Source: Salipaludibacillus keqinensis (GTDB lineage: Bacteria > Bacillota > Bacilli > Bacillales > Salisediminibacteriaceae). Taken from it: a stretch of 64,000 nucleotides of DNA. Below are positions 45,966 through 54,520 of the stretch, piece by piece. Location: contig NZ_PDOD01000002.1 of the NCBI RefSeq assembly GCF_003226325.1, forward strand, positions 744,001 through 808,000. The letters are read 5' to 3'. The notes beneath the pieces are model-generated. The model did not search any database. It saw only the letters and a program-made list of their open reading frames with translations, and was not told the DNA's origin. Numbering within the stretch: position 1 is the stretch's first letter; every line of letters begins with the position of its first letter. Position numbers and translations under genes: made by a program.

Positions 45966-46294
45966 TGTTTATTCCTCCTCTTAATCATTCATACATGTGA
46001 TTTCACTTTAAATTACCCTATAAAGATTGTAATGAATCTCATTCAAAAAAGAAACTAATATGCTTGAGTTCCTTTATAGGCTAACCTAATTCTTTTTCAC
46101 TAACCATATCATAACCAATTTATATAGACTACGCAAAAAAAATGCTTGTAAGAAAGGCACATCTTCTCTCTTTTGTCATGCTAACGGTGAACTTGAGAAA
46201 GGACTTAGCACCAGCTTAACTAGAAAGAGTTAGAACGATCTATTATCAACAAAAACTTTTAACAGTACCTTCATATAGAGCAAGAGAATTTTTC
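45966..46294. other. Interval upstream of trxA
   Basis: Between trxA and the etfA terminator lie about 330 bases with a trxA promoter candidate (46013-46038) and otherwise no ORF, repeat or RNA motif that I can support. Confidence 0.5.
46013..46038 (-). promoter_or_regulatory. Possible sigma-B promoter of trxA
   Basis: On the minus strand GATTCA (46033-46038) and GGGTAA (46013-46018) are 14 bases apart, near the sigma-B pattern GTTTAA-N12-14-GGGWAT. An overlapping sigma-A-like reading is TTACAA/TAAAGT. Stress control of trxA in B. subtilis supports the first. Confidence 0.42.
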
Positions 46295-46337
46295 AAAAAG
46301 GCTGTGGCAGGATTACTAATCCTGCCACAGCCTTTTA
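46295..46337. terminator. Terminator after etfA
   Basis: AAAGGCTGTGGCAGGATT and AATCCTGCCACAGCCTTT are 18-base perfect arms around ACT; T residues follow on both strands. It ends the fadR-fadB-etfB-etfA operon. Confidence 0.96.
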
Positions 46338-46351
46338 TAGATCAATATGAT

Positions 46352-47323
46352 TTATACTAATACTTTTTTAAATTCGTCTGTCAATTTAGGAACGACATCA
46401 AACAAATCTCCTACAATCCCGTAATCAGCGATTTGGAAAATCTCCGCTTCAGGATCTTTATTGATGGCCACAATGACTTTTGAATTCGACATCCCCGCTA
46501 CGTGCTGAATAGCTCCGCTTAATCCAACTGCAATATATAAGTCTGGAGTTACCACTTTTCCTGTTTGACCAATTTGAAGGGCATAGTCACAATATTCCGC
46601 GTCACACGCCCCACGGGAAGCTCCTACCGCTCCACCTAGCACATCAGCTAGCTCATTTAAAATGGCGAAATTCTCTTCACCTTTCATACCTCTTCCGCCA
46701 GCTACAATAACAGAAGCCTCTGATAAATCCACGCCTGATGCTGTGTTTTTCACTACTTCTTTAATGATGGTTTGTAAGTCTTTAATCTCAACATCTAAGC
46801 TTTCCGTACCTCCTGAACGTGATTCATCTCTTTCAAGAGCTGGAATATTGTTCGGACGAAGAGTCGCGAATACCAAGCCGCTCTCAATGACTTTCTTTTC
46901 AAATGCTTTACCTGAATAAATTGGTCTTGTGAAGACCGTTTCACCTTGATCATTTTCCATTGAAACGACATCGGAAACAAGCCCGGACTTCAAACGACTG
47001 GCAAGCTTAGGTGCTACGTCCCGTCCAATCGACGTATGACCTAATAGAATGCCTTCAGGATTCTCTTTTTCTACTACAGCATGTAGTGCCTGAGTATATC
47101 CTTCGGGAGTATATTGAGCTAACTTGTCACTTTCAACCGTAACGACTCGATCTGCTCCATAAAGGATCATTTCATTAGCTAAGTCTCCAATTGTTTCTCC
47201 TAACAAAGTACCTACAACTTCACCGCCATCAGCAATTTGTTTTGCCGCAGCAATGGCTTCAAAAGAAACATTTCTAAATTCTCCGTCGCGAATTTCGCCT
47301 ACTACAAGTATTTTTTTAGACAT
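46352..47323 (-). CDS. etfA: Electron transfer flavoprotein alpha subunit
   Basis: EtfA binds FAD and, with EtfB, passes electrons from acyl-CoA dehydrogenases to the quinone pool. The FAD-binding C-terminal domain shows VIVAGGRGMKGEENFAILNE (about 205) and VGLSGAIQHVAGMSNSKVIV (about 265) followed by AINKDPEAEIFQIADYGIVG. The start at 47323 (MSKKILV) has AGGAGGGG nine bases upstream; a TTG nine bases earlier is less likely. It is the last gene of the beta-oxidation operon. Confidence 0.97.
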   Translation of the reverse strand: MSKKILVVGEIRDGEFRNVSFEAIAAAKQIADGGEVVGTLLGETIGDLANEMILYGADRVVTVESDKLAQYTPEGYTQALHAVVEKENPEGILLGHTSIGRDVAPKLASRLKSGLVSDVVSMENDQGETVFTRPIYSGKAFEKKVIESGLVFATLRPNNIPALERDESRSGGTESLDVEIKDLQTIIKEVVKNTASGVDLSEASVIVAGGRGMKGEENFAILNELADVLGGAVGASRGACDAEYCDYALQIGQTGKVVTPDLYIAVGLSGAIQHVAGMSNSKVIVAINKDPEAEIFQIADYGIVGDLFDVVPKLTDEFKKVLV

Positions 47324-47341
47324 ATCGGTCAACCCCTCCTG

Positions 47342-48112
47342 TTATATCACTTTCGCCTCGTTTTTCAATAATGAAACTAATTCTGTTACTTGCTCTTCTG
47401 TTTCACCTTCAAGAATCTTTCCTGCCGCTTTCTCAGGTGGTAAATATTTTTCTACTGTTTTCGTCTTCCCTTCAACATCGTCCTCTTCCAAATCTAAATC
47501 ATCTAAGTCGAGAGTTTCTAAAGGCTTTTTCTTTGCTTTCATAATTCCAGGTAGTGATGGGTAACGAGGCTCATTTAATCCTTGCTGAGCAGTCACTAGC
47601 AAGGGAAGAGGAACTTCTAGTATTTCTTGGTCCCCTTCTACATCCCGCTCGATGTTCGCTTTCCCATCTTCAATGTCAATTTTCACAATAGAAGTAACAT
47701 GGTTAAAACCAAGTTGTTCAGCTAGTCGGGGACCTACTTGACCTGAACCACCATCGACAGCTATATTTCCGCCTAAAATAATATCCACTTCTTTATCTTT
47801 AAAATAAGCTGCTAAGATTTGTTCTGTTGAATAAGGATCTCCATGTTCCACATCTTCGTCTTCAATAAGAACTGCCTTATCTGCACCCATAGCAAGCCCT
47901 GTGCGAATCTGTTTTTCTGTTTCTTCATCTCCAACGGAAACGATTGTTACTTCTCCACCGTGTTCGTCACGTAATTTAATCGCTTCTTCAATGGCATATT
48001 CATCGTACGGATTAATGATGAATTCAGCTCCGTCTTCGACAACCTCTCCATTTTCAATTTGAATTTTTTCTTCCGTATCAAATGTACGCTTCATGATTAC
48101 ATAAATGTTCAT
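47342..48112 (-). CDS. etfB: Electron transfer flavoprotein beta subunit
   Basis: EtfB pairs with EtfA; it carries AMP rather than a redox flavin in most members. The signature region VEGDQEILEVPLPLLVTAQQ (about 169) and GLNEPRYPSLPGIMKAKKKP (about 188) is the classic ETF beta motif. The ATG at 48112 (MNIYVIMKRTF) follows GGGAGGG by six bases. It lies 18 bases before etfA and 69 after fadB. Confidence 0.97.
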   Translation of the reverse strand: MNIYVIMKRTFDTEEKIQIENGEVVEDGAEFIINPYDEYAIEEAIKLRDEHGGEVTIVSVGDEETEKQIRTGLAMGADKAVLIEDEDVEHGDPYSTEQILAAYFKDKEVDIILGGNIAVDGGSGQVGPRLAEQLGFNHVTSIVKIDIEDGKANIERDVEGDQEILEVPLPLLVTAQQGLNEPRYPSLPGIMKAKKKPLETLDLDDLDLEEDDVEGKTKTVEKYLPPEKAAGKILEGETEEQVTELVSLLKNEAKVI

Positions 48113-48181
48113 ATATTTCCCTCCCAATAGAATCTTGTTATCTTCACAACTAGAATAAACCGCTTACAAAAATGCTCTTAA

Positions 48182-48964
48182 TTAACGATCTTCAAAAAGA
48201 GGTTTTCTCTTTTCCATGAATGCTTTGATCCCTTCAGAAGCATCGCGTTTTTCAAATACATCGCCAAACCTTACCGCTTCTTTTTCTTGGCCACGTTCCA
48301 ATTGTTCTTTTTCAGATTCTTGAACAAGTTCAAGAACGTACGATAAGGACGGAGCGCTTTTCTCACTAATGTTGTGAGCGAACTCCTTCGCTTTCTCTAA
48401 GAAATTTTCTGAAGGAAAGCTTTGATTAGCTAAACCTAATGAGACGGCTTGTTCACCCGTGACGGGTTCAGATGTGAGCATCATTTCCGTCGCTTTCGCC
48501 TTCCCTACTAATCTCGGTAAACGTTGAGTTCCGGCGAAGCCTGGAATCAGTCCTAATTGCAATTCAGGTAAGCCTAATTTAGCATCATTTGCTACTAGGC
48601 GAATATGACAGGCCATGGCTAATTCTAAACCGCCACCTAATGCTGCACCGTGAATGCAAGCCAACACTGGTTTCGTCGATAATTCAAATTTTCTAAAGAC
48701 TCGCTGGCCTTCACGAGACATTTCCCTGAACTGCTGTCCATGTTTAACAGATGTGAATTCTTTAATATCTGCTCCTGCGGCAAAAAATCGTCCTTCTCCT
48801 CGAAGAAGAATCACTTTTACTTCTGGAGTTTCAATTAACTCATCAATAGCCTGTTCGAGCTCTAGAATCATCTCCTGAGAAATAGCATTGGCAGGCGAAT
48901 GATTCAAGGTAATGATGCCTAGTCGCTTCTCAGTTTCTAATCTTATAAATGAGAAATTATTCAT
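48182..48964 (-). CDS. fadB: Enoyl-CoA hydratase/isomerase, FadB (YsiB)
   Basis: A crotonase-fold protein of 260 residues. The oxyanion-hole and active-site regions are LLRGEGRFFAAGADIKEF (about 52), HGAALGGGLELAMACHIRL (about 104) and PELQLGLIPGFAGTQRL (about 132, with the catalytic-type Glu positions). It hydrates trans-2-enoyl-CoA in fatty-acid degradation. It is 27 bases downstream of fadR and cotranscribed with etfBA, as in B. subtilis. Confidence 0.95.
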   Translation of the reverse strand: MNNFSFIRLETEKRLGIITLNHSPANAISQEMILELEQAIDELIETPEVKVILLRGEGRFFAAGADIKEFTSVKHGQQFREMSREGQRVFRKFELSTKPVLACIHGAALGGGLELAMACHIRLVANDAKLGLPELQLGLIPGFAGTQRLPRLVGKAKATEMMLTSEPVTGEQAVSLGLANQSFPSENFLEKAKEFAHNISEKSAPSLSYVLELVQESEKEQLERGQEKEAVRFGDVFEKRDASEGIKAFMEKRKPLFEDR

Positions 48965-48991
48965 TATTTCACTCCTTTACAAGTTCATTAA

Positions 48992-49585
48992 TTATCCATT
49001 GCTTCTAGACAGCCCTCTAAGTAACAGACGATGAATGGTTTCAGCAAGAGGTACCAAATCATATCGATGATCTTTCATCACCCAATTCGTAACCACCTCA
49101 TCGATGGCACCGAATATGAGTTGGCGAGCAATGCGATGATCCAGTTCTTCTTCAAAAACTCCTGAATCAGACCCCTCTATCAGAATCGAATCCACAAGAT
49201 TTAAATAATCTTTTAATACTTCATTCACTTTGTGACGTATGGAAATATTTGATTGACGAAGCTCAAGCTGGGTGACAATAGCCAAGTCATGATCCATTTC
49301 TAATTGCTTAAAGTGCATTTCTATTAAAATGAATAGTTTTCTTTCAACAGATGGTTCGACGGAAATTTTTTCTTTGATTTGATCAACAAAAAATCCCATC
49401 TTTTCCTCAAACAAAGAAATTAATATATCTTCTTTATTTTTGAAATACAAGTAGATCGTTCCATCCGCTACCCCTGCTTCTTTAGCAATCTTAGAAACTT
49501 GGGAATGATGATACCCGTTCTCCGCAATAACTTTCACTGCGGCGTCAATGATTTGTTCATATTTTTGGCCTTTCTTTTTCCCCAT
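48992..49585 (-). CDS. fadR: TetR-family repressor of fatty-acid degradation, FadR (YsiA)
   Basis: FadR represses beta-oxidation genes and is released by long-chain acyl-CoA. The N-terminal TetR helix-turn-helix is clear (YEQIIDAAVKVIAENGYHHS, then VSKIAKEAGVADGTIYLYFK, residues 8-52), followed by the ligand-binding helices; 197 residues is normal. The start ATG is preceded by GAGGAAGTG. A perfect-arm FadR box and a consensus promoter sit upstream, so it is autoregulated together with fadB-etfBA. Confidence 0.95.
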   Translation of the reverse strand: MGKKKGQKYEQIIDAAVKVIAENGYHHSQVSKIAKEAGVADGTIYLYFKNKEDILISLFEEKMGFFVDQIKEKISVEPSVERKLFILIEMHFKQLEMDHDLAIVTQLELRQSNISIRHKVNEVLKDYLNLVDSILIEGSDSGVFEEELDHRIARQLIFGAIDEVVTNWVMKDHRYDLVPLAETIHRLLLRGLSRSNG

Positions 49586-49617
49586 CGGATCACTTCCTCA
49601 ATCAATTCCAGAATAAA

Positions 49618-49635
49618 TGAATGATTGTTCATTCA
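49618..49635. promoter_or_regulatory. FadR operator at the fadR promoter
   Basis: TGAATGATTGTTCATTCA has perfect TGAATGA/TCATTCA arms, matching the Bacillus FadR box and the second box at ysmA. It starts a few bases downstream of the -10 hexamer, so bound FadR would block transcription initiation. Confidence 0.9.
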
Positions 49636-49642
49636 TGTTTAT

Positions 49643-49671
49643 ATTTTAGAGTATTATTATGATTCTGTCAA
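49643..49671 (-). promoter_or_regulatory. Sigma-A promoter of fadR-fadB-etfB-etfA
   Basis: On the minus strand TTGACA (49666-49671, perfect) and TAAAAT (49643-49648) are 17 bases apart. The start point would fall at the edge of the FadR box. Confidence 0.9.
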
Positions 49672-49940
49672 TTAGTAACATGACATTGTCATCTTTAGCG
49701 AATATAGCTAGCCCGTACAGGGCAAAGTAATCATAACATCCGTTTACAGCTCCTCTTCTATGGTATTCCTAATTATCAATCTAATCAACCATCTTTTTAA
49801 AAAAAACTCATGGATTCTTAGAACATAGACATAGCTCTTCGTCCGGCGCATGGAAGTGACGCTCTCTCCCATCGTGACTTCTGATGTAATTCTAGATCAC
49901 CTATTGAATAAAATACACTATCATCGAGGAGGTTGTATTT
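49672..49940. other. Interval between fadR promoter and the + strand gene
   Basis: About 270 bases without a supportable gene. Overlapping minus-strand ORFs extend from here but lack ribosome binding sites and family features. A promoter for the + strand gene at 49941 should lie here, but none was convincing. Confidence 0.45.
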
Positions 49941-50354
49941 ATGGAAAAGATCATTATTGCAGTATACAAGGAAAGACAGATAGCTGAAGAAGCTTTCCAC
50001 CAATTATTAACAATCGTTTCTAGAGAACAAATCTCACTCGATGATAGCGAACATTCTTTCAAGGACAGAGTGGCTGACCTATCCCTCCCTCCAATCACAA
50101 ATAATATCTTTTTCGAAACATTACTTGAGACTGTGTCTTTTGATCAACCTTTAGCAGGGGCATATACAGGAGGATTCTTTCAGACTATTATACACTCCGA
50201 TTTTAAACAAGAAGCTGCGGGAAGTAAGGATCTCCACTCAAGAGAAGGACATTCGGTGCTCACAGTGGAGACCAAAGAAAGTCACGCCCAACCCGTTCTA
50301 GAAATTCTTAAACGATATTTCCCTATTTATTTAATGGAGAAATCTATTTCGTGA
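49941..50354 (+). CDS. Small protein of unknown function, weakly YflT-like
   Basis: This 137-residue protein begins MEKIIIAVYKERQIAEEAFH, reminiscent of general-stress YflT/GsiB-neighbour proteins in which a short ferredoxin-like beta-alpha unit opens the chain. The middle has AGAYTGGFFQTII, in the place of the glycine-rich helix of that family. The C-terminal half (SVLTVETKESHAQPVLEILK) could complete a second beta-alpha unit. The start ATG follows GAGGAGG, so translation is likely. It is a lone + strand gene among minus-strand beta-oxidation genes. The family link is tentative. Confidence 0.6.
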   Translation: MEKIIIAVYKERQIAEEAFHQLLTIVSREQISLDDSEHSFKDRVADLSLPPITNNIFFETLLETVSFDQPLAGAYTGGFFQTIIHSDFKQEAAGSKDLHSREGHSVLTVETKESHAQPVLEILKRYFPIYLMEKSIS

Positions 50355-50457
50355 ACTGGTTGTAATGAATTGATATACAGTCATAGTGCATAGGTGCTGC
50401 GCTACTCAACCGTAAGAACCGTCCCCCTGGTTACCTTGGTTACAGCATTAAATCAAG

Positions 50458-50489
50458 AAAGAGACTTGACATTTAAGTCAAGTCTCTTT
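50458..50489. terminator. Terminator between the + strand gene and lcfA
   Basis: AAAGAGACTTGAC and GTCAAGTCTCTTT are perfect arms around six bases and can act for both convergent genes. Confidence 0.93.
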
Positions 50490-50494
50490 GTTAT

Positions 50495-52195
50495 TTAACT
50501 TGTTACCTTTTCCTTTTGTTTTTCCTTTTCTTCTTCAAGTAACGCTCTTCTTAACACTTTTCCTACCATGGTTTTCGGTAACTCCTTGCGAAATTCAAAT
50601 AACCTTGGAACTTTGTAAGCTGAAAGTCGTTCTCGACAGAAATCATTTAATTCTTTTTCTGTCACATCCATCGATTCTTTCAAGACAATAAAGGCTTTGA
50701 CCGTTTCTCCTCTGTAAGGATCCGGTACCCCTACCGCTACAGCCTCTTGAATCGCTTCATGTTCAAAGAGAACTTCTTCGATTTCGCGCGGGTAAATATT
50801 AAATCCTCCGGCGATAATCATATCTTTTTTACGATCTACAATGAAAAAGAAACCTTCTTCATCCATATAGCCCATATCGCCTGTTAACAACCAACCATCA
50901 TGGAAGGTCGCTCCTGTATCTTCAGGGCGATTCCAATAACCTTGCATCACTTGAGGACCTTTGATGATCAGTTCACCTACTTCACCAGGCTCAGCAGGTT
51001 CTCCAGTTTCAGCAGATAAAATGGCTACATCTGTATCGGGCCACGGCAAACCTATACTTCCGGATGGTCGTTTGCCCCACATTAAATTAAAATGCGTTAC
51101 AGGAGATGCTTCTGTTAAACCAAATCCTTCTGAGAGCTTTCCTCCAGTAAGATCTTCAAACCGTTGCTGAACTTCAACTGGTAAGGGAGCTGATCCACTA
51201 ATACAAACCTCAATTGATGACAAATTATATTTTTGCACAGTTGGATCATTGATCAGACCAATGTACATCGTTGGAGCCCCTGGAAAAATAGACACTTTCT
51301 GCTTTTCAATGGCTTGCAGCGTCTGCTTTGTATCAAATTTAGGAAGGATGACCATTTTGGATCGATCCATCACTGCGAAATTCATGCCCACCGTCATGCC
51401 ATAGACATGGAAAAAGGGCAGTGCACAAAGAATTACTTCGTTCCCATGGTCAAGTTTGTGCATCCATTTAATACACTGAGTCGTATTCGCAACCAAATTG
51501 TAGTGAGTGAGCATAACGCCTTTTGCTACACCGGTTGTTCCTCCTGTATACTGCAACAGTGCCAAATCTTCTTTTGGATTCACCTCCAAAGGAATTTCCT
51601 GGTTATCTGCAGATTTCAACAACTGAACAAAAGAATGTGTGGTCCGGCCATACTTTACATCTACTTTTAAACCAGTGTTTTTCTTTTGAATAAACGGATA
51701 AATAAGGTTTTTTGGAAATGGCAAATAATCTTTAATATGAGTAACGATGACATGCTCTAATTTTGTTTTTCCTAACACATTCATTACTCGAGGGTAAACA
51801 AGATCAAGACAAACGATCACTTTTGCACCCGAATCTACCATCTGGTGTTCTAACTCACGTTCAACATATAGTGGATTCGTTTGAACTACCACTGCACCAG
51901 CCATGAGAGTTCCATAATAACTAATGACTGATTGCGGTGTATTAGCTAACATGATCGCTACACGGTCTCCTTGTTCCACTCCCAATGACCGAAGAGAATT
52001 GGCAAAACGAAGAGAAGATTCATAGACTTCAGAAAATGTCATTTCTTTCCCCAGGAAATGAAGTAAAGTCTTATTTGGTTCTCTTTCTGCCCCTTCACGT
52101 AAGTATTCTTGAAGTGTCTTTTCGTCGTAATCAATATGTTTAGGAATGTCTTCTGGATAATGAGCGAGCCATGGGCGTTGTACTTCTGCATCCAT
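50495..52195 (-). CDS. lcfA: Long-chain acyl-CoA synthetase (first of two adjacent copies)
   Basis: The enzyme activates fatty acids to acyl-CoA with ATP for beta-oxidation. ANL-family motifs: LLQYTGGTTGVAKGVMLTHY (P-loop, about 215), GFGLTEASPV (about 345), TGDMGYMDEEGFFFIVDR (about 440) and KDMIIAGGFNIYPREIEEVL (about 460), and the C-terminal Lys in LPKTMVGKVLRR. The ATG at 52195 follows AAAGGAGG. B. subtilis has a single lcfA cotranscribed with fadR; here two copies stand in tandem upstream of fadR, separated from it by a + strand gene and terminators. Which one is the LcfA ortholog cannot be said. Confidence 0.93.
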   Translation of the reverse strand: MDAEVQRPWLAHYPEDIPKHIDYDEKTLQEYLREGAEREPNKTLLHFLGKEMTFSEVYESSLRFANSLRSLGVEQGDRVAIMLANTPQSVISYYGTLMAGAVVVQTNPLYVERELEHQMVDSGAKVIVCLDLVYPRVMNVLGKTKLEHVIVTHIKDYLPFPKNLIYPFIQKKNTGLKVDVKYGRTTHSFVQLLKSADNQEIPLEVNPKEDLALLQYTGGTTGVAKGVMLTHYNLVANTTQCIKWMHKLDHGNEVILCALPFFHVYGMTVGMNFAVMDRSKMVILPKFDTKQTLQAIEKQKVSIFPGAPTMYIGLINDPTVQKYNLSSIEVCISGSAPLPVEVQQRFEDLTGGKLSEGFGLTEASPVTHFNLMWGKRPSGSIGLPWPDTDVAILSAETGEPAEPGEVGELIIKGPQVMQGYWNRPEDTGATFHDGWLLTGDMGYMDEEGFFFIVDRKKDMIIAGGFNIYPREIEEVLFEHEAIQEAVAVGVPDPYRGETVKAFIVLKESMDVTEKELNDFCRERLSAYKVPRLFEFRKELPKTMVGKVLRRALLEEEKEKQKEKVTS

Positions 52196-52404
52196 GTTAA
52201 ATCCTCCTTTGAATCTCCTTTCAACTAAGACATTCATTCCTCTCTCTTCTCTATTCTAATGAAATCGTTTCCAATTGTGAAGAGTTTTGTGAATTTTTTG
52301 TAATAAAAGCGTATTTTTCCTGCCTATGTACCATGTTAGACGTTCGATTTATGCCTACATTAACAAAAAAAACACCATCCAATGAGATCGTTTATCAAAA
52401 TCAA

Positions 52405-52446
52405 TTTAAAAACGTAGCATCTGCTTCCATGCAGATGCTACTTTTG
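52405..52446 (-). terminator. Terminator after the second acyl-CoA synthetase gene
   Basis: GTAGCATCTGC and GCAGATGCTAC are perfect arms around TTCCAT and are followed on the minus strand by GTTTTTAAA. Confidence 0.92.
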
Positions 52447-52447
52447 T

Positions 52448-54142
52448 TTATGATTGGTCTTTTGTTTTTTTCTTTTCTTCTTCCACTAACACACGTCGTA
52501 AAATCTTTCCTACCATCGTTTTAGGAAGTTCTTCTCTGAACTCATAAAATTTAGGTGCTTTAAACGCTGCTAAGTGCTTTCTCGCATACTCATCTAACTC
52601 TTCCTCTGATAATGTCTTTCCTTCTTTCAGTACGATGAAGGCCTTTACCGTCTCCCCACGGTAAGGATCAGGAACACCGATGACACAAGCTTCCTGTATA
52701 TCTTCATGTTCATAAAGAACTTCTTCAATTTCTCGAGGATAAATGTTAAATCCTCCTGCAATGATCATATCTTTTTTCCGATCCACAATGTAGAAGTAAC
52801 CTTCTTCGTCCATATAGCCCATGTCTCCCGATAAAAACCAGTCTTCTCGGAAAGATGCCTGGGTTGCCTCAGGACGATTCCAGTATCCTTTCATTACTTG
52901 AGGACCTTTGATGATAATTTCGCCTACCTCATTAGGTTTAGCTTCTTCTCCAGTCTCTGCAGACAAAATAGAAACATCCGTATCAGGCCAAGGTAAACCT
53001 ATTGATCCTGGTTTACGTTTCCCCCATATTAGGTTAGATACAGCTACAGGAGATGTTTCCGTTAAACCATATCCTTCCACTAGACTACCATTTGTTGCTT
53101 CTTCAAATTTCGTCTGAACTTCAATCGGCAACGGTGCAGAACCACTAATACACGCTTTAATTGAAGATAAGTCATGCTTTTTTATATCCGGATGATTTAA
53201 TAATCCAATATACATCGTTGGCGCTCCTGGATAAAGGGTAGCTTTGTGTTTCTCAATTGATTTTAAAATTCCTTTTGGGTCAAATTTAGGCAAGATGATC
53301 ATTTTAAAGCCCATTCGAATAGCTAAATTCATAACCGTTGTCATTCCATAGACATGGAAGAAAGGAAGTGCAGCAATGATGACCTCTTCCCCAGGTACCA
53401 TTTTGTACATCCATTCTTCACATTGCTGGGTGTTCACAACAAGATTATAATGTGATAGCATGACCCCCTTCGCAGGGCCTGTTGTACCACCTGTATATTG
53501 AAGTAAAGCTAAATCTTCTTTAGGATTAATTTCTAAAGGTATTTCTTTTGCTTCACCTTTGTTTAATAACTCAACAAATGAATGCAATCGCTCACTATAT
53601 GTTAAATCTACTTTAATGCCTGTATTCTTTTTTTGAATGAAAGGATAGATCATGTTTTTAGGAAAAGGTAGGTAGTCTTTTATTCCGGTGACAATAATGT
53701 GCTTAAGCTGTGTTTTCTCTTTCACTCCAGCTACTCTAGGGTACACGAGATCAAGACAAATCATCACCTTAGCCCCTGAATCATTCATTTGATGCTCAAT
53801 CTCTCTCTCAACATAGAGAGGGTTGGTTTGAACAACGATTGCCCCTGCAAATAAAGCCCCATAATACGAAATAACAGCTTGAGGTGTATTTGCTAACATA
53901 ATGGCAACGCGATCCCCTTGTTCCACACCTAAAGATTTCAACTGATTGGCAAGTTTAAGGGCAGAATCATAGACCTCTTTATAATTCATCTCTTTACCCA
54001 TGAAATGAAGCGCCGGCTTATCTGGATACCGTTCAGAAGCCCTTTTCAAATAGCTTTGAAGTGATGACACCTCGTAATCAATGGATGTAGGAATTTCTTT
54101 TGGATAATGTTGAAACCACGGCTTTTCCGTTAATGTTTCCAT
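52448..54142 (-). CDS. Long-chain acyl-CoA synthetase (second adjacent copy)
   Basis: A 564-residue ANL-family ligase very similar along its whole length to the neighbouring copy; in the stretch I compared by eye (about residues 65-200) roughly three quarters of positions agree. Motifs: LLQYTGGTTGPAKGVMLSHY, GYGLTETSPV, SGDMGYMDEEGYFYIVDR and LPKTMVGKILRR. The start ATG follows AAAGGAGG. Each copy has its own terminator, so they are likely transcribed separately and may differ in regulation or chain-length preference. No FadR box was found directly upstream of either. Confidence 0.93.
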   Translation of the reverse strand: METLTEKPWFQHYPKEIPTSIDYEVSSLQSYLKRASERYPDKPALHFMGKEMNYKEVYDSALKLANQLKSLGVEQGDRVAIMLANTPQAVISYYGALFAGAIVVQTNPLYVEREIEHQMNDSGAKVMICLDLVYPRVAGVKEKTQLKHIIVTGIKDYLPFPKNMIYPFIQKKNTGIKVDLTYSERLHSFVELLNKGEAKEIPLEINPKEDLALLQYTGGTTGPAKGVMLSHYNLVVNTQQCEEWMYKMVPGEEVIIAALPFFHVYGMTTVMNLAIRMGFKMIILPKFDPKGILKSIEKHKATLYPGAPTMYIGLLNHPDIKKHDLSSIKACISGSAPLPIEVQTKFEEATNGSLVEGYGLTETSPVAVSNLIWGKRKPGSIGLPWPDTDVSILSAETGEEAKPNEVGEIIIKGPQVMKGYWNRPEATQASFREDWFLSGDMGYMDEEGYFYIVDRKKDMIIAGGFNIYPREIEEVLYEHEDIQEACVIGVPDPYRGETVKAFIVLKEGKTLSEEELDEYARKHLAAFKAPKFYEFREELPKTMVGKILRRVLVEEEKKKTKDQS

Positions 54143-54370
54143 ACCATAACCTCCTTTTTTATCTTTACCCTCTCCTTCTAAAAGATAGTAGTCGATGAAA
54201 AGTGAACGAAACGGATGCTAAGTGAACAATCGCTCAGTTACGTTACCTTTTCATCGATAGGCATTCTCCCCTCTTATTAACATTGTAATGAAAACGCCTT
54301 CAAAAGAAAACACATTTGTTCAAATTTTTTGAATTTTTATGATTGGAAAGTTGTGTGAATTTAATTGATA

Positions 54371-54400
54371 TAAAAAAACAGCCCCTTAAAAAAGAGGCTG
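54371..54400 (-). terminator. Terminator of the polX-mutSB-yshE operon
   Basis: On the minus strand CAGCCTCTTT and AAGGGGCTG pair around TTT with one G-T pair, followed by TTTTTTT. It lies just after the small ORF at 54412-54495. Confidence 0.9.
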
Positions 54401-54411
54401 CAATTCCCAAT

Positions 54412-54495
54412 TCATGTGAAAAAGGCAAGATATATCACACCGGCGATCATAAATCCGCCGCACAGAACGACTAATACTTTCCAAAGTGTTTCCAT
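54412..54495 (-). CDS. 27-residue membrane miniprotein (small ORF)
   Basis: On the minus strand an ATG at 54495 opens a 27-codon frame ending TGA at 54412. AAAGGAG lies ten bases upstream. The product starts METLWKVLVVLC, has a single hydrophobic helix (LVVLCGGFMIAGVIYLAFF) and ends YLAFFT. It lies 25 bases after yshE and immediately before the operon terminator, so it would be transcribed with mutSB and yshE. Good site, uninterrupted frame and membrane-like composition argue for a real small protein; conservation has not been checked. Confidence 0.6.
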   Translation of the reverse strand: METLWKVLVVLCGGFMIAGVIYLAFFT

Positions 54496-54520
54496 AAATA
54501 ACTATCTCCTTTACCATTCG

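Noticed and set aside
52225-52245. FadR box upstream of the first acyl-CoA synthetase gene
   Set aside because: Only a half-site (GAATGAATG on the minus strand) is present.
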